Made by a program: the position numbers and the translations under genes | Notes under the pieces: model-generated | Seen by the model: only the letters and a program-made list of their open reading frames with translations | Databases searched by the model: none | What the model was told of the DNA's origin: nothing | Shown: positions 39,303-48,272 of the stretch, piece by piece | Layout of the letters: each line of letters begins with the position of its first letter | Numbering within the stretch: the stretch's first letter is position 1 | DNA from: Streptomyces hyaluromycini | Lineage (GTDB): Bacteria; Actinomycetota; Actinomycetes; Streptomycetales; Streptomycetaceae | DNA length: 64,000 nt | Reading direction: 5' to 3' | Assembly: GCF_002217755.1 (NCBI RefSeq) | Contig: NZ_BCFL01000023.1 | Location: 220,635-284,634, forward strand

Positions 39303-42300
39303 TCAGGTGTTCCAGACCTGGAACTCGGAGATCTGACCGGCCGGCCAGCCGTTGTTCGCCGTGATGTTCACCCGGAAGTACCGCTGGGTGGTCGCGGTGA
39401 ACGTGATGGTGACCGTGTTGTTGGTGGTGGGGTCGAAGGTGTACGTGGCCGACGCCTTGACGGTGGTGAAGGAGGAGCCGTCGGTGCTGCCCGACAGGGA
39501 CAGCGTCTGGTTGCGGGCGCCCCAGGTCGCGGGGAGCTGGAGGACGACGCGGCTGGCGCTCTGCGCGGAACCGAGGTCGACCTGGACCCACTGCGGGAAG
39601 GCGTTGTTGGCGCTCTCCCAGTAGGAACCCTGGTTGCCGTCCGTCACGTTCGACGACGGGTACACGTCGGTGTGGCTGGACTCGGTGGTGGCCGCGCCCG
39701 CTGCCAGGTTCCTGCTCACCGTGCCGGCCCCGGTGCCGGTCAGCGCGACCGTGGTCGTGCCGTTCGACGCGTTGCTGGCGACACTGAGATCACCGGTGCG
39801 GGTACCGGACGCGGTGGGCGTGAACGTGACGGCCACCGTGCAGGAGGCCCCTGCTGCGATCGACGTACCGCAGGTGTTGGTCTGCGAGAAGTCACCCGTG
39901 ACGGTGATGCCGGAGACGGTCGCGGCCGCGGTACCGGTGTTGGTCACCGTGACCGTCTGCGCGCTGCTGGCGGTGTTGAGCGCCTGGGTGGCATACGTCA
40001 GCGACGTCGGGCTGGCCGACAGGGTCGCGTTCGAGGAGCCGCCGTCACTGGGGAACACCTCGAAGTCCGACAACTGGGCCGCGTTCCAACCCGTGTTGGC
40101 GGTGATGTTCACCCGCACGTATCTCGCCGTGGCGGCGCTGAACGTGATGGTCACCGTGTTGTTGTTGGCGTTCGGGTCGAAGGTGTAGCCGGCCGACGCC
40201 TTGATCGTGGAGAAGCTGGAGCCGTCCGTGGACCCCTGCACCGACAGGGTCTGCGTACGGGCCGACCACGCCGTCGCCGGCGGGAGCTTGAGCACGACCT
40301 TGCCGACGCTGTAGTTCTGGCCGAGGTCGACCTGGGCCCACTGCGGGAACGAGCCGTTCGTGCCCTCCCAGTACGTCGAGGCGTCCGGGTCGGTGAGGTT
40401 CGAGGCGACGTACGGGCTGTTGCTCGAACTCGCCGTCGCCGGCCGCCCGGCGGCGATGTCGGTGGTGGAGTCGATGCCGCTGCCGGTCAGGGAGACGACG
40501 GTCGGGCTGTTGTTGGCGTTGCTGGTGACGGTCAGGTTGCCGGTGCGCGAGCCGCCCGTGGTGGGCTTGAAGCCGACGGTCACCGTGCAGGACGCGCCGA
40601 CCGCGAGGGTGGCGCAGTTGTTGGTCTGGCTGAAGTCGCCGGTCGCCGCGACGCCCGAGACGGTCGCCGACGTGGTGCCCGAGTTCGTCACCTTCACCGT
40701 CTGGGTGTCGGCCGAGGAGCCGACCACCGTGGCGGCGAAGGCCAGGCTCGCCGGGTCGGTGTTCAGGACCGGGCCCGGCGCGGTGCCGGTGCCGGAGAGG
40801 GTGACCGTGTTGGTGACCCCGCCCGCGTTGACGGTCAGCGTGCCGCTGCGGCTGCCGGTCGCCGTCGGCGCGAACCTCACGCTGACGGTGCAGGAGCCGT
40901 TCGCCGCGATCGACGAGCCGCAGGTGTTGGTCTGGGAGTAGTCGCCGCTGGTCGAGATCGACGAGACGGACGCGGCCGTGTTCATCGGGTTGGAGACCGT
41001 CACGGTCTGCGCGTCGCTCGTCGAACCGGTCGGCACCGAACCGAAGTTGAGCGCGCCGGGGGTGGCCGTCACGCCTTCGGACGGGTAGGGCGGGTAGACC
41101 GGAGCCGGCCACCCTCCGCAGTACGGCGTGCCGCTGATACCGGAGTTGCCGCCGCCGTCGGTCACCGTGAAGCTCCCGACCGAGCAGCTGTACACCGGGG
41201 AGGAGTAACCGACGCCGGTGGCGGTGACGTTGGTGAACTTCGCGGCGCCGCCGGTCTGTTCCTGCAGGGCGAAGGTTCCGGTGCCGGCGATGGTCACGTT
41301 GTCGAGGTTGACGCCGCTGATGGTGCCCTCGACCCACTGGACGGCCTCGTACGGGCTCTGCTGGATCAGCGCGTTGGTCACGTTGATCGGGCCGGTGATC
41401 GCGCCCTGGCTGCCGTCGAACCACAGCGCGCCCACGCCGAACTGCCAGTTCGGGTCGAGGCTGCCGTCCCGGACCATGGTGTTGTCGGAGATGGTGGTGG
41501 TGCCGACCGGCGTCGAGGAGAAACGTTGCCCCACGTGGATGCCGCCACCCTGGGTGATGCCGCTGTCCACCACCCGGTTGCCGCTGACGGTGTTGTCGTG
41601 GCCGCCGTAGATCGCGATGCCGTTGGCGAGGATCTGCAGTGACACGGTGTTGTTGGAGATCGTGTCGTTGGCGTCGGCGCCGATACCGGAGTCCGCCCAG
41701 GTGGCGATGCCGTCGTCGCCGGTGTTGCGGATGTCGCTGTTGGTGACCTTCGAGTTGGTGACGGCGCCGTGGAAGTTGATGCCGTCCGCGGTGGTGTCGC
41801 GGATGCGCATGCCGCTGAACGTCAGCCCGTCCATCGGCCCGTCCATCCAGGCGCCGACCTTCATGTGGTCGATCCACAGGCCCGCCACGGTCGAGTTGCT
41901 CAGCGCGCCGCCGATGCCGTTGACCTGGGCGCTGTCGTTGCGCTCCTGCACATCGCCGAAGATGGCGAAGTTCTGCAGGTGCACGCCGGTGCTGGCCGAG
42001 GGCGCGGAGTTGCCGTAGAAGCCGGGTGCCGTGCCGGTGACGGTCGAGTACCACATGCCGGCGCCGGCGATCGTGACGTTGTTGACGCTGATGTGGCCGG
42101 GGATGTTGTAGGTGCCCGGCGGGATCCACACGGTGCCGCCGGGTCCTGCCGCGCTGATCGCGGCGTTGAACGCGCTGGTCGCGTCACTCACACCGGTCGA
42201 GTCGGCGCCCTTGCTGGTCACCGACACCGACCCGGAGGGTGCGGTCAGGGCGGCGCCCACCTGTTCGAAGTCGGCGAAGTCGATGGTGTACGAGGAGGCG

Positions 42301-42863
42301 GTGTCCCCCGAGTCGACCTGCAGCTTGAAGGTCGTGCCCGCCGGATAGGTGGTGGAGAACAGGCGGTGGGCCTCGTCGAAGAAGTGGTGCGGGTTGCTGC
42401 CCGGCGTGTTGGTGAAGGGGTAGCTGCCGTAGTACCAGCTGTAGGCGTTGGTCAGGGTGAAGTCGGGCTGCTTGACGCCGTTGATGTACAGGGACAGCGC
42501 GGCGGTGTAGACCGAGCCGCCCGAGGTGTCGGGGATGCTGTACCGGAAGTTGATCGAGTTGGTCGCCACCGGGGTGGTGAACGTGACGTACTGGCCGGTG
42601 CCCTGGAGCGTCGTCGCCTTGCGGTACGACGCCTCGTCGGCCAACTGGCCCTGGGTGTAGCTCGGTCCGATGGGCGTGCCGTTGGTGGCGGAGTTCTCCG
42701 CCTGCACCTCGACGTACGGCAGGCTCGCGCCGCTGCCGCCGGTGGCGGCGGCCGCCGCAAAGGCGGGTTGGACGGCCAGAGCGACGATGCCGACGGCAGC
42801 CACCATCGCGGTGCTCACCGCCCAGACGAGGGCTCGTCTCAGATCTCGGATGGAATGGAACAC
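39303..42863 (-). CDS. Secreted multidomain GH87-like alpha-1,3-glucanase
   Basis: 1186 residues from GTG 42863, with AGGAG 7 nt upstream. A Sec signal (about 1-38) is followed by an N-terminal CBM-like sandwich and a right-handed parallel beta-helix (about 210-600). The beta-helix matches the GH87 mycodextranase/mutanase family, with G-G-T-V-W-I-P-P-G-T-Y, I-R-N-T-G-D-D-G-I-A-T-W and A-I-Y-G-G-H. The acidic pair in G-D-D is a likely catalytic element. Then come repeated abnormal-spindle/HYDIN-type beta domains (F-S-Q-T-N-x-C motifs) and two F5/8C discoidin domains; the last ends A-G-Q-I-S-E-F-Q-V-W. It should degrade fungal or oral alpha-1,3-glucan. Its promoter shares an 18-bp-scale motif with the second GH87 gene. 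Confidence 0.8.
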   Translation of the reverse strand: MFHSIRDLRRALVWAVSTAMVAAVGIVALAVQPAFAAAAATGGSGASLPYVEVQAENSATNGTPIGPSYTQGQLADEASYRKATTLQGTGQYVTFTTPVATNSINFRYSIPDTSGGSVYTAALSLYINGVKQPDFTLTNAYSWYYGSYPFTNTPGSNPHHFFDEAHRLFSTTYPAGTTFKLQVDSGDTASSYTIDFADFEQVGAALTAPSGSVSVTSKGADSTGVSDATSAFNAAISAAGPGGTVWIPPGTYNIPGHISVNNVTIAGAGMWYSTVTGTAPGFYGNSAPSASTGVHLQNFAIFGDVQERNDSAQVNGIGGALSNSTVAGLWIDHMKVGAWMDGPMDGLTFSGMRIRDTTADGINFHGAVTNSKVTNSDIRNTGDDGIATWADSGIGADANDTISNNTVSLQILANGIAIYGGHDNTVSGNRVVDSGITQGGGIHVGQRFSSTPVGTTTISDNTMVRDGSLDPNWQFGVGALWFDGSQGAITGPINVTNALIQQSPYEAVQWVEGTISGVNLDNVTIAGTGTFALQEQTGGAAKFTNVTATGVGYSSPVYSCSVGSFTVTDGGGNSGISGTPYCGGWPAPVYPPYPSEGVTATPGALNFGSVPTGSTSDAQTVTVSNPMNTAASVSSISTSGDYSQTNTCGSSIAANGSCTVSVRFAPTATGSRSGTLTVNAGGVTNTVTLSGTGTAPGPVLNTDPASLAFAATVVGSSADTQTVKVTNSGTTSATVSGVAATGDFSQTNNCATLAVGASCTVTVGFKPTTGGSRTGNLTVTSNANNSPTVVSLTGSGIDSTTDIAAGRPATASSSNSPYVASNLTDPDASTYWEGTNGSFPQWAQVDLGQNYSVGKVVLKLPPATAWSARTQTLSVQGSTDGSSFSTIKASAGYTFDPNANNNTVTITFSAATARYVRVNITANTGWNAAQLSDFEVFPSDGGSSNATLSASPTSLTYATQALNTASSAQTVTVTNTGTAAATVSGITVTGDFSQTNTCGTSIAAGASCTVAVTFTPTASGTRTGDLSVASNASNGTTTVALTGTGAGTVSRNLAAGAATTESSHTDVYPSSNVTDGNQGSYWESANNAFPQWVQVDLGSAQSASRVVLQLPATWGARNQTLSLSGSTDGSSFTTVKASATYTFDPTTNNTVTITFTATTQRYFRVNITANNGWPAGQISEFQVWNT

Positions 42864-43045
42864 TTACCACTCCTTTCATCAGGACATGCCGGAAATGCCC
42901 TGCTGACACCGCCAGAGAGGGAGGGACGTGGCGCAAGGGGAGACGGAAGGCAGGGGGAAGGCAGGGGGTGCTGATGACGCGAGGGGGACCGTAATGTCCT
43001 CGACAGGGCCGCGCAAGAACTAGACAGAACATTGCAACAATAAAA

Positions 43046-43061
43046 ATTCAGCCCGCAAGAT
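43046..43061. promoter_or_regulatory. Shared upstream motif, first GH87 gene
   Basis: ATTCAGCCCGCAAGAT lies 183 bp upstream of the GTG of the first GH87 gene, in an AT-rich pocket. Fifteen of sixteen bases recur at 46014, upstream of the second GH87 gene, in the same orientation relative to the gene. The rest of the 42864-43109 gap shows no gene. Confidence 0.6.
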
Positions 43062-43109
43062 CTAATGTGCCCTCTTGGGGCTGCGTCCGGCACCGGGCCG
43101 CACACATGG

Positions 43110-43142
43110 CGGTGCCGCCGGACGGGGAGTCCGGCGGCACCG
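43110..43142. terminator. Hairpin terminator after the second GH87 gene
   Basis: A 14-bp stem (43110-43123 with 43129-43142) and 5-nt loop lie 14 bp after the minus-strand stop at 43157. The loop-proximal sequence GGTGCCGCCGG is shared with the terminator at 39251, consistent with a duplicated gene unit. Confidence 0.75.
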
Positions 43143-43156
43143 TGGAGAGGGTGGGG

Positions 43157-45958
43157 TCAGGTGGTCCAGATCTGGAATTCGGACACCTGACCCGCGGGCC
43201 AGCCGTTGTTGGCGGTGATGGTGACGCGGTAGTAGCGCTGGGTGGTGGCGGGGAAGGTGAGCGTGACGGTGTTCCTGGTGCTCGGGTCGAAGGTGTAGGC
43301 GGCCGGGGACTTCAGGGTGGTGAAGGTGGTGCCGTCGGTGCTGCCGCCCAGGGTCACGGTCTGGGTGCGGGCGCCCCAGGCGGCGGGCAGCTGCAGGACC
43401 ACGCGGGAGGCGCTCCGGGCCGAGCCCAGATCGACCTGGACCCATTGCGGAAAGGCGTTGTTGGCGCTCTCCCAGTAGGAACCCTGGTTGCCGTCCGTCA
43501 CGTTCGACGACGGGTACACGTCGGTGTGGCTGGACTCGCCGGTGGGCTTGCCGGCCGCGAGGTCGGTTCCGGTGGTGCCGTCCGCCGCGGTGAAGCCGAG
43601 GTAGTTGATGTTCCAGCCGCCGGTGTCCTGGTCGAGCGTCAGGACCTGCCGCCCGGCGGGCAGGGTCACATGAGTGGTCACGGTGGCCCAGGTCTGCCAG
43701 TCACCGGTGGCGGGCAGGTCGACGGCTCCGGTGAGACTGGTGCCGGCGGCGTCCGACAGGTGCAGCGCACCGGCCACCGCGGACGGGGCCGCGACGCGCA
43801 GGCCGAGGGTGTAGGTGCCGGCCGTGGCGACGTCCACGGTGTAGCGGAACCACTGTCCGCCGCCGGTCCAGCCCAGGTTGTGGCCGCCGCCGGTGTCCGA
43901 GGTGTTGTCCAGGTCCACCCCGTCGGCGCGGTAGGAGTTGGCGTTGCCGTTGACGGAGGTGACGTTGTAGGCCACGCCCTGGCCGCCGGTGTCGTAGTCC
44001 TCCGCCTGCACCGTGCCGGGCACGGCGGCCGGGGTGCCGCCGTAGGGGCCCTCGGGAGCGGGCGGCGGCCAGTGGTTGTCACTCAGCGTCGCGACGAACC
44101 CGCCGGAGTTGTTCACGAAGGCCGAGGCGCCCGAGGGGAGCCCCGTGACCGTGTTGCCGGTGATCGTCGCCGAACCGGTGGGCGCGGGGTAGAACGGCGG
44201 GGAGATCGCGATGCCGTTGCGGCCGGGGTTGCTGACCGTGTTGTCCTGGAGCAGGGTGTTGGTCGAGGCGGAGAAGCCGATCCCGTCGTAGAGGGAGTCG
44301 GTGACGGTGTTGCCGGTCACCGTGACCTTGTCGACGGTCCCGGTGTTCTGTCCGTCGCCGCCGTTGCCGATGTGCAGGGCGGGCTGGCCCTGGCTGTAGG
44401 CGTTGCCGCCGGAGCGGACCACGGCGTTGCCCGTCACGGTCGCGGACAGCAGGTCACTGCCGTTGACACCGAAGCGCCCGGCTCCCAGGCCGATGTAGCG
44501 GGCCGTGTCGCTGATGTAGTTGTCCTTGACCTGGTGGCCGCTGCCCCCGTAGATCCCGACACCCTTGCCGCCCCACGGCGCGATCGAGGTGTTGTCACTG
44601 ACGGTGACATTGGTCATCGGGTTGTAGTAGGTCTTGGAACCGTCGCTGTTGGTGTTGTAGTTCACCGAGTTGATGGCGATCGCGTCGTCCCCGGTGCCGC
44701 GGACGAAGTTGTCGGTGACCGTCAGGTCGTTCCCCGTGTCCGCGCCCAGCGACACGTTGTTGACGTTGATCCCGTCCGCCCAGATCGAGGTCAGCCGGCT
44801 GTTCCGAACCGTCCCGCCGGTGCCGGAGGCCCAGAAACCCGACATGGTGTGCTGGGTCCAGATGCCGTCGGCCAGCCAGTCGGTGCCGGTGGTGTCCATC
44901 GCGCCGCCGTCCCCGCCGACGGTGCTGCGGCTGACGGCGTTGGCGTCGATGTGGAAGTTCCGTACGGTGCAGGAGGTCAGGTCGAACAGTGCGGCCAACG
45001 GCGTGTTGTTGGGGACCGGGACGTCACGGTAGACCGTGCTGTACCACAGGCCCGCGCCCGCGATGGTGATCCCCTGCGCGTTCAGTCCCGCGGTGCCCTT
45101 CACATAGAAGGTGCCCTGGGGGATCCACAGGATCCTGCCCTGCGACTGCGCCTGGTCGATGCAGTTCTGGATGGCGGCACGGCTGTCCACCGACTGGCTG
45201 TCGGCCGCGCCGTTCGTCGGCGTGTTGTCCGCCACCGCCCCGCAGCTCGTGATCGAGATCGAGTTCGCCGGCTGCGTCAGCGGCGCCGGCGGGTTCTCCA
45301 CGTCGACCGAGTCCACGTCGTAGAAGGACGCGCTGTTGTCGGAGTCCTTCCGCAGCGAGAACGTGGCGCCCGCCGGGATCGGGGACCCGGTGACGAAGGT
45401 GTGCGACTCGTCCCAGAAGACCCTCGGGTCGCCGTCGGCCGGGTTCTGGTTGTCGCTCGTGTTGTAGTTGCCGTTGCCCTCGTACACCCAGCTCTGACGC
45501 GAGTTGAGGTTCAGCGTCTGCCGGAACACCCCGTTGACGTACAGGTTCAGCGTCCCGGTGAGACCGCCGCCGGATGCCGAATCCGGGATGCTGGCGCGGA
45601 CGTTGAGGAAGGAGATCGGCTGCCCGGTGGTGTTCGTCCACTGCACCGACTGGCCCGTGCCGTCCAGGTGGACGTACGAATGGCCCGAGGCCTCCAAGGC
45701 CGCGCTCGAGTACTGCGTCGTCGGCGCCGAGGTCAGCGACCGGACGGCCGCACCTCCGGCCGGCGTTCCCGCCTCGGCCTCGTAGACCGAGAACGGCGTC
45801 GTCGCACCCACCGCCGCGCTCGCCGCCGCCTGCGGCTGCGGCTGCGGCTGCGGCTGCGGCTGGTGTGCGGCTGCGGCCGGTAAGGCGGACACGCACATCG
45901 CGCCGACCGCGGCGACGGCGGCCACCGCCAGTCGCCGGGGTCTGGAGATCGTCAGCAT
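43157..45958 (-). CDS. Secreted GH87-like beta-helix alpha-glucanase with CBM and F5/8C domains
   Basis: 933 residues from ATG 45958, with AAGGAG before it. The Sec signal ends A-A-A-A and is followed by a Pro-Gln dipeptide run coded by a hexanucleotide repeat. An N-terminal CBM-like sandwich precedes a parallel beta-helix (about 225-600) with G-R-I-L-W-I-P-Q-G-T-F and V-R-G-T-G-D-D-A-I-A-I-N. A CBM6/35-type domain (about 635-775, Q-A-E-D-Y-D-T-G-G) and a C-terminal F5/8C domain follow. The discoidin domain is almost the same as the last one in the first GH87 protein. It probably cleaves alpha-1,3-glucan or a related alpha-glucan. The two GH87-like genes are separate transcription units in the same direction with a common promoter motif. 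Confidence 0.78.
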   Translation of the reverse strand: MLTISRPRRLAVAAVAAVGAMCVSALPAAAAHQPQPQPQPQPQAAASAAVGATTPFSVYEAEAGTPAGGAAVRSLTSAPTTQYSSAALEASGHSYVHLDGTGQSVQWTNTTGQPISFLNVRASIPDSASGGGLTGTLNLYVNGVFRQTLNLNSRQSWVYEGNGNYNTSDNQNPADGDPRVFWDESHTFVTGSPIPAGATFSLRKDSDNSASFYDVDSVDVENPPAPLTQPANSISITSCGAVADNTPTNGAADSQSVDSRAAIQNCIDQAQSQGRILWIPQGTFYVKGTAGLNAQGITIAGAGLWYSTVYRDVPVPNNTPLAALFDLTSCTVRNFHIDANAVSRSTVGGDGGAMDTTGTDWLADGIWTQHTMSGFWASGTGGTVRNSRLTSIWADGINVNNVSLGADTGNDLTVTDNFVRGTGDDAIAINSVNYNTNSDGSKTYYNPMTNVTVSDNTSIAPWGGKGVGIYGGSGHQVKDNYISDTARYIGLGAGRFGVNGSDLLSATVTGNAVVRSGGNAYSQGQPALHIGNGGDGQNTGTVDKVTVTGNTVTDSLYDGIGFSASTNTLLQDNTVSNPGRNGIAISPPFYPAPTGSATITGNTVTGLPSGASAFVNNSGGFVATLSDNHWPPPAPEGPYGGTPAAVPGTVQAEDYDTGGQGVAYNVTSVNGNANSYRADGVDLDNTSDTGGGHNLGWTGGGQWFRYTVDVATAGTYTLGLRVAAPSAVAGALHLSDAAGTSLTGAVDLPATGDWQTWATVTTHVTLPAGRQVLTLDQDTGGWNINYLGFTAADGTTGTDLAAGKPTGESSHTDVYPSSNVTDGNQGSYWESANNAFPQWVQVDLGSARSASRVVLQLPAAWGARTQTVTLGGSTDGTTFTTLKSPAAYTFDPSTRNTVTLTFPATTQRYYRVTITANNGWPAGQVSEFQIWTT

Positions 45959-46013
45959 GTGATGCTCCTTCGAGGAATGCGGGAAACCGGGGCCCCGACC
46001 GTACAGAGCCCCC

Positions 46014-46030
46014 ATTCAGCCCGCTAGATT
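46014..46030. promoter_or_regulatory. Shared upstream motif, second GH87 gene
   Basis: ATTCAGCCCGCTAGATT lies 56 bp upstream of the second GH87 start and matches the element at 43046. It is followed by CATGTTCTTGCAAGTTCC, which contains the palindrome CTTGCAAG. The gap 45959-46459 contains no other supported feature besides the PIG-L promoter side. Confidence 0.6.
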
Positions 46031-46459
46031 CCGACGAAGTAAAGAATGAATCCCGCATGTTCTTGCAAGTTCCTCACTCAAAGTCCGCAAATCCTCGATG
46101 CATGGTGGCCGACCGCCCGCGATCACGGGATGGGTGTGTCGCGCCGGGGGCTCGGGCGGCCGGGATCGCCGTACCTCGATCGCCGTGTCGGGCGCGTTCG
46201 CCTTCGTCTCACGCGCGACGGTCGGCCGCTTCCAGTGCGGACAGCCGACGCCCCGCCGGAGCGTATCGGTCCGAACCGAGAGGAATGGGCAGATCTCGCC
46301 CCCGGCCTGGGACGACGGAGACCGGAAGATCGTGCGTCCCGACGGGATCGGCTGCCCTCGGGTTCGCCGTTTTACCTGGTGATCTGCTATTCAGAGGCGC
46401 CCGCTCATGTGCTCGCCACAGACTCGGAGCGATGCCCTTTCACACAGGAGGACTGTTTG

Positions 46460-47293
46460 ATGAACGACCGGCCCTTGACACTCATGGCGGTACACGCTCA
46501 CCCCGACGACGAGGCCACCAGCACGGGAGGCGTCCTCGCACGGTACGCGGCGGAAGGCATGCGCACGGTCCTCGTGACGTGTACCGACGGCGGTTGCGGT
46601 GACGGACCGGAGGGTGTCAAACCGGGCGATCCCGGGCACGATCCGGCGGCCGTCGCCCTGATGCGACGTCAGGAACTCAAGGCCAGCTGCGACATCCTGA
46701 AGATCGGTCACCTGGAGATGCTGGACTACGCCGACTCCGGGATGATGGGCTGGCCGGCCAACGACGCCCCCGGATCCTTCTGGCGGACGCCCGTGGCGGA
46801 GGGCGCCGCCCGACTCGCGGAACTCCTGCGGCGCTACCGACCCGATGTGGTCGTCACCTACGACGAGAACGGCTTCTACGGGCACCCCGACCACATCCAG
46901 GCCAACCGCATCACCATGGCCGCGCTGGCGATGACCGAGCCGACGCCGAAGGTGTACTGGACGACGGCGCCCCGCTCGATGATGCAGCGGTTCGGGGAGG
47001 CCATGCGCGAGTTCGGTGCGGACGTGCCGGAGCCGGATCCGGCCGAGGCCGCCGCGCTCGCGGAGATCGGACTCCCCGACGAGGAGATCACCACCTGGGT
47101 GGACACCACCGCGTTCGGCGGCCAGAAGTTCGACGCGCTGGCCGCACATGCCAGCCAGGGCGAGAACATCTTCTTCCTCGGGATGGGCCGGGAGAGGTTC
47201 ACCGAGTTGATGGGCGTCGAGACCTTCGTACGCGTCCAGGACACCACCGGCGCGGCCCTGCCCGAGAACGACCTCTTCGCCGGACTGCGCTGA
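46460..47293 (+). CDS. PIG-L family deacetylase (MshB/Mca-like)
   Basis: 277 residues. The zinc-binding and catalytic start A-H-P-D-D-E lies at residues 13-18, and the third ligand side is in G-H-P-D-H. The spacing matches the LmbE/PIG-L fold that removes acetyl groups from N-acetylglucosamine-type sugars or cleaves mycothiol S-conjugates. There is no signal peptide, so it acts in the cytosol. AGGAGGA precedes ATG 46460. It lies just upstream of, and divergent from, the second GH87 gene. It is not clearly the housekeeping MshB or Mca, because the C-terminal half is diverged. Confidence 0.82.
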   Translation: MNDRPLTLMAVHAHPDDEATSTGGVLARYAAEGMRTVLVTCTDGGCGDGPEGVKPGDPGHDPAAVALMRRQELKASCDILKIGHLEMLDYADSGMMGWPANDAPGSFWRTPVAEGAARLAELLRRYRPDVVVTYDENGFYGHPDHIQANRITMAALAMTEPTPKVYWTTAPRSMMQRFGEAMREFGADVPEPDPAEAAALAEIGLPDEEITTWVDTTAFGGQKFDALAAHASQGENIFFLGMGRERFTELMGVETFVRVQDTTGAALPENDLFAGLR

Positions 47294-47404
47294 TCCGCCC
47301 GCCCGCCGGGGCCGGAGAGGGCCCTTGATCCGCTCCGCGCGACACCCGGGCCGCAGGTTTGGCGCCTCGGTTCCGGACCCGACGGGGTCGGCGGCGGAGC
47401 GGGA

Positions 47405-48001
47405 TCAGCCGTCGGCTTCCCGCGCCACGCGCTCCAGGCGGCTCCGGTGGCGCTCCCACCACTCCTGGTCCCCCGGCGGCAGGTTCTCCTTGCCGTACAG
47501 ATAGCCGACGGACCCGTCGATGAGCTCTCGCACGATGTCCGCGTGGCCGGCGTGCCGCTGGGTATCGGAGATCACGCGCACCAGGACGTGGTGCAGCGTC
47601 ACCTCCCGGCGTTCCGCCGGCCACCACGGGACGCGACCGGTGGCGTCGAGCGCGAGCGTCGCGATCGTGCCGTCGGAGTGCTCCCACGCCTGGCGGTACA
47701 GACCGACGATCTGTTCCCGCGATTCGTCCGCGCCGGCCCACATGTCCGAATTGGGCTCCGACTCCTCGGTGTACCACCAGGACGGCGGCTCCGCTTCGAA
47801 GAACGGTCGCCCGAACGTGTCGCCGAAGTACCCCAGCTCCACGCCGGCCACATGCTTGACCAGCCCCAGCAGGTTCGTGCCCGTGGGGGTCAGGGGACGG
47901 CGGATGTCGTACTCCGAGAGGCCGTCGAGCTTCCACACCAGGGCGTCGCGCGCCTCTTGCAGGTACCGGAGGAGGTCCGCTTTCGGGTTCGCTTCGATCA
48001 T
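47405..48001 (-). CDS. DinB-like (DUF664) four-helix protein
   Basis: 198 residues. Helical bundle pattern of the DinB/mycothiol-dependent enzyme superfamily, with candidate metal histidines in V-K-H-V-A-G-V-E, T-L-H-H-V-L-V-R and Q-R-H-A-G-H-A. Actinobacterial members often use mycothiol; the specific reaction here is not known. It is convergent with the PIG-L deacetylase, a family that also touches mycothiol, which may be coincidence. Confidence 0.75.
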   Translation of the reverse strand: MIEANPKADLLRYLQEARDALVWKLDGLSEYDIRRPLTPTGTNLLGLVKHVAGVELGYFGDTFGRPFFEAEPPSWWYTEESEPNSDMWAGADESREQIVGLYRQAWEHSDGTIATLALDATGRVPWWPAERREVTLHHVLVRVISDTQRHAGHADIVRELIDGSVGYLYGKENLPPGDQEWWERHRSRLERVAREADG

Positions 48002-48272
48002 GCCGGGCAGTGTCCCACCCGGCACTGACAGCCGGGTGCGACATCAGGCCGGGCCCACCGCCCCGCTTGCCGGAGACCGGTGCCGGTCCGCCCGCAGCCA
48101 CCGTTCGGGCCACCACCGTCAGCCATTCCGTTCGGTCCTGAGACGACGTCCGAAGCCGAGGTCAGCGGCGTAGGACTGGTGGTAGCCCCCGAGGGAACGG
48201 GAGGCGGGCCCCCTGCAGATCCGGTGGCTGGCCCGCTGTCGGCCCGGTGCGGCCTTGCCCAGACTCGGCGGC

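Noticed and set aside
43067..45883. A 938-codon plus-strand open frame opposite the second GH87-like gene.
   Set aside because: Antisense artefact of high GC content; the minus strand has the signal peptide, beta-helix and binding domains.
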